A stretch of 64,000 nucleotides of DNA from an uncultured Bacilli bacterium (GTDB taxonomy: Bacteria > Bacillota_I > Bacilli_A > RF39 > UBA660): the NCBI GenBank assembly GCA_934148995.1, contig CAKPDM010000001.1, positions 90,164 to 154,163 on the forward strand. Direction: 5' to 3'. This document shows positions 62,200-64,000 of this stretch, in pieces; position 1 is the first letter of the stretch; the number at the start of each line of letters is the position of its first letter. The notes beneath the pieces are model-generated. The model searched no databases and had not been told where the DNA came from. It saw nothing but the letters and a program-made list of their open reading frames with translations. The position numbers and the translations under genes are program-made.

Positions 62200-62371
62200 A
62201 TTAATGAGAATGAAAAAAATCAATCATTTGATTCGCTTTTATTTTATAACATTTATTTCTTATAGTAAGAACAAACGTTAACTAATTTTTCTATACTATA
62301 ACAAGATAATTATTAAAAATGCAAAATTATTAATGAAATTAGAGGTAATAGCGTTTGATAGAACGTTTGTA

Positions 62372-62815
62372 CTATCTTTTGTTTTTGAAAAATTTGTTCA
62401 ATAATATCAAACATTCATTTTTTCTAAATCCAGAATAATACTTTACAGGGGAATTATTATCTTTGTTTTCACAAATCATTTCAAATATTTTGTGATTATT
62501 TACATTTCTAGATTCAACACCATAGTATATATTACTAATTCTACTTTGTTTGATAGCACTTGCACACATTGGACATGGTTCAAGAGTAACATATATATCA
62601 CAATCATCTAACCTCCAATTTTGCATTTTTTTACTTGCTCTACCTATTGCGATCATTTCCGCATGTGATAGCGAAGAATTATTTTTATTTTTTAAATTAT
62701 GTGCCCTTGCTAGAACTTTACCATTACTAACTATAACAGCCCCAATTGGCACTTCATCAATTTTAAATGATTTTTCCGCTTCAATCAAAGCTTCTTTCAT
62801 AAACTTTTCATGCAT
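62372..62815 (-). CDS. tadA: tRNA-specific adenosine deaminase
   Basis: 147 aa from the ATG at 62815, which has GGAGATT upstream; the ATG five codons earlier forms part of that site. Zinc motifs SHAEMIAI and PCPMCASAI are intact. TadA makes inosine-34 in tRNA-Arg(ACG). In Bacillus it is the first gene of the tadA-scr-dnaX block, and here the SRP RNA lies just upstream of it instead of after it. Confidence 0.95.
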   Translation of the reverse strand: MHEKFMKEALIEAEKSFKIDEVPIGAVIVSNGKVLARAHNLKNKNNSSLSHAEMIAIGRASKKMQNWRLDDCDIYVTLEPCPMCASAIKQSRISNIYYGVESRNVNNHKIFEMICENKDNNSPVKYYSGFRKNECLILLNKFFKNKR

Positions 62816-62846
62816 AAAATTAATCTCCATTTTTTACAAAATAAAA

Positions 62847-62918
62847 GTGCACATAAATGAATTATGTTAAGGCTGCTATGTCTCCATCCTGACCTATTTC
62901 CATAAACATCTATTGCAC
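62847..62918 (-). ncRNA. ffs: Small-type signal recognition particle RNA (4.5S-like)
   Basis: On the minus strand the conserved SRP helix-8 sequence GGTCAGG-ATGGAGACAT-AGCAGCC is present (about 62870-62896). The 5' end GTGCAATAGATG pairs with 3' CATTTATGTGCAC, closing a single long hairpin of ~72 nt, then TTTTATTTT acts as terminator. This short form lacks the Alu domain of Bacillus scRNA and resembles the small SRP RNAs of mycoplasmas and Gram-negatives. A sigma-A promoter sits at the right distance upstream. Confidence 0.9.
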
Positions 62919-62924
62919 ATATAT

Positions 62925-62953
62925 ATAGTAAATTAAAATTTATCAAAAATCAA
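62925..62953 (-). promoter_or_regulatory. Promoter of the SRP RNA
   Basis: Minus strand TTGATT (62948-62953), 17-base spacer, TACTAT (62925-62930). The predicted start is about 62918, exactly where the RNA helix begins. Confidence 0.75.
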
Positions 62954-63770
62954 CTTTTTTTGTAATCGAGCAGTTTTTTCGTTAATTTTTATTTTATATT
63001 CATTTTATAAAATAATGTTATTAAGTAATAGAAATTACAGTTAAATCATTTAAACTTCTTTGTAGTTATAATTGAATAAAAAAAAGAAAGCATAAAAGTA
63101 CTTCATGAAATATAGAAACTATTGTTTCATTTATTTCACATAATAAAAAAATAACTGAAACAAATTATAATTCAAAGATTATTTCTGAAGAAGTTATGAA
63201 AAATAAAAAAAACCGTTTAACATACCAGTTCTTAAGCTTAATCGTTGAGCATGAGCTTGTACCAATTGTGAAAAAGGAACTGATGAAAATAAATTATTTA
63301 TCAGATAAAAAATAGAAAATAGGAAATAGAAATAAAATTGATAAATAAATTACTACTTTATCTAAATATATATCAATGGTTATTTAAGACCTAAACGAAT
63401 TGTTTTACCTATGATATTATAAAAAATGAAAGCATAATAAAAATTACGAATACACTTAACAATAAAGTTGATAGAAGTCTTAGCTATTTATCATCCATTT
63501 ACAAAAACACAAGCTTTAATATACGTCAATTATATTTTTTTAGATACTACCAAACATGATAGTAAAACATCTATCAAATATATAATTTATTTTATTAAAT
63601 AAGTTCATCAAAAAATGTGAGAAAAGAAAAATAGAAATTATATTTTTATGTTCTTTGTATATATAATTAAAAAGCACATTTGAATATATTTTAAAAAAAA
63701 TATTTTGTTCTAGAAGTTTACAATTGATTATTTTTTATTAAGTGAGCTTTTTAACTTATCGATTCATCTT
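62954..63770. other. AT-rich intergenic region, no confirmed gene
   Basis: About 800 bp with no minus-strand gene, no tRNA and no clear DnaA boxes (TTATNCACA) that I could find. It holds many A/T runs and one short plus-strand frame (63196-63315). Its place between the SRP RNA and the Noc/parS repeats suggests origin-flanking DNA. Confidence 0.5.
63196..63315 (+). CDS. Possible small protein or gene remnant (only plus-strand candidate)
   Basis: 39 aa from the ATG at 63196: starts MKNKKNRLTYQFLSLIVEHE and ends in LSDKK. The frame stays open upstream back to 63109 without an ATG and continues in protein-like composition (IVSFISHNKKITETNYNSK). No ribosome site is clear. It is either a truncated gene or chance. 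Confidence 0.3.
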   Translation: MKNKKNRLTYQFLSLIVEHELVPIVKKELMKINYLSDKK

Positions 63771-63784
63771 ATTTCCCGGGAAAT
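63771..63784. promoter_or_regulatory. Noc-binding-site-like palindrome 1
   Basis: ATTTCCCGGGAAAT, exact match to the Noc consensus known from Bacillus. Confidence 0.75.
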
Positions 63785-63816
63785 ATTTTTTCACATATTA
63801 TTTTTACTTTCCATTT

Positions 63817-63832
63817 AGTTTCACATGAAACT
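63817..63832. promoter_or_regulatory. parS-like site 1 (central variant)
   Basis: AGTTTCACATGAAACT: one half matches the ParB site GTTTCAC exactly; the other carries T for C at the centre. Confidence 0.6.
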
Positions 63833-63854
63833 CCTTGTCTTTTCTTTTTATTTT

Positions 63855-63868
63855 ATTTCCCGGGAAAT
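63855..63868. promoter_or_regulatory. Noc-binding-site-like palindrome 2
   Basis: ATTTCCCGGGAAAT, identical to site 1. Confidence 0.75.
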
Positions 63869-63900
63869 ATTTTTTCACACATTATTTTTACTTTTCATTT

Positions 63901-63916
63901 AGTTTCACATGAAACT
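63901..63916. promoter_or_regulatory. parS-like site 2 (central variant)
   Basis: AGTTTCACATGAAACT, same variant as site 1. Confidence 0.6.
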
Positions 63917-63938
63917 CCTTGTCTTTTCTTTTTATTTT

Positions 63939-63952
63939 ATTTCCCGGGAAAT
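63939..63952. promoter_or_regulatory. Noc-binding-site-like palindrome 3
   Basis: ATTTCCCGGGAAAT, identical to sites 1 and 2. Confidence 0.75.
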
Positions 63953-63984
63953 ATTTTTTCACATATTATTTTTACTTTTCACTT

Positions 63985-64000
63985 AGTTTCACGTGAAACT
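63985..64000. promoter_or_regulatory. parS site 3 (perfect palindrome)
   Basis: AGTTTCACGTGAAACT, a perfect 16-bp palindrome with the canonical ParB core TTTCACGTGAAA. It ends exactly at the window edge. Confidence 0.85.

Larger units (their letters stand above)
63771..64000. repeat. 84-bp tandem repeats, each with one Noc-type and one parS-type site
   Basis: At least three units, starting at 63771, 63855 and 63939 (period exactly 84 bp), with only a few differing bases. Each unit has ATTTCCCGGGAAAT at its start and AGTTTCAC[A/G]TGAAACT 46 bp later, joined by AT-rich linker (TTTTTTCACATATTATTTTT). The array runs off the window end, so its full length is unknown. Confidence 0.95.

Noticed and set aside
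62271..62369. Possible ncRNA between tadA and dnaX closed by ACAAACGTT/AACGTTTGT
   Set aside because: The closing nine-base pair is real, but the interior shows no further structure, and the SRP RNA expected in this area was found instead at 62847-62918.
62954..63770. DnaA-box cluster or replication origin
   Set aside because: The region is AT-rich and near parS-type sites, but I found no TTATNCACA cluster; the origin is more likely beyond the right edge.
63771..64000. CRISPR-like array
   Set aside because: The repeats are 84 bp, nearly identical over their whole length, and contain palindromic protein sites; there are no variable spacers and no cas genes.
1..64000. Mycoplasma genetic code (UGA = Trp)
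   Set aside because: prfB is present with its UGA frameshift site, TGA ends at least one gene, and conserved tryptophans are TGG.

Overview
The window is very AT-rich and gene-dense, and every well-supported protein gene lies on the minus strand. The gene content is that of a low-GC, spore-forming member of the Bacilli, probably one of the uncultured gut lineages near Erysipelotrichales or RF39; that placement is an inference from gene content, not a measured phylogeny. Spore genes present are bofA, spoVT, yabG, spoVG, yabP and yabQ. UGA is a true stop codon: prfB carries the classical in-frame UGA frameshift, and one gene of the fibre cluster ends in TGA. The mycoplasma code therefore does not apply.

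The right end (62.8-64.0 kb) looks origin-proximal. It holds a small SRP RNA and at least three 84-bp tandem repeats. Each repeat carries one perfect Noc-type palindrome (ATTTCCCGGGAAAT) and one ParB/parS-type palindrome. If the origin lies just to the right, all genes run co-directionally with replication. From 62.8 kb leftward comes a Bacillus-like origin-proximal block: tadA, dnaX, ebfC, recR, bofA, holB, yaaT, a TrmN6-type methyltransferase, rsmI, pth, mfd, an unknown gene, spoVT, metG and tatD. After an inserted fibre cluster it continues with ksgA, yabG, veg, spoVG, yabP, yabQ, divIC, tilS and ftsH. Next come mscL, two paralogous unknown genes, dusB, an RDD protein and lysS.

The insert between tatD and ksgA (42.6-47.9 kb) is the best candidate for an undescribed system. 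It has four tandem TasA/camelysin-like secreted proteins, a SipW-type (Ser/His) signal peptidase, a fifth divergent TasA-like protein and two membrane proteins of unknown function. A further lone TasA-like gene sits at 26.9 kb.

The left half carries clpC, secA, prfB, two YitT proteins, ftsE-ftsX-M23 peptidase (divisome/wall hydrolysis), a DNA-binding metallophosphoesterase, an SDR enzyme, a flavoenzyme plus a large membrane protein (likely envelope glycan), dCMP deaminase, an M15 peptidase, uvrB, rnr and a partial capA. Two housekeeping neighbourhoods have been interrupted in similar ways. A glycosyltransferase is inserted upstream of uvrB, with a decayed copy of the uvrB 5' end left on its far side. 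An ABC exporter with a decayed rhuM gene sits between prfB and secA, together with a copy of the SecA tail and a pair of 24-bp direct repeats.

LysRS here carries a C-terminal EMAPII/Trbp111-like tRNA-binding domain, while MetRS, where that domain is usually found in Bacilli, lacks it.
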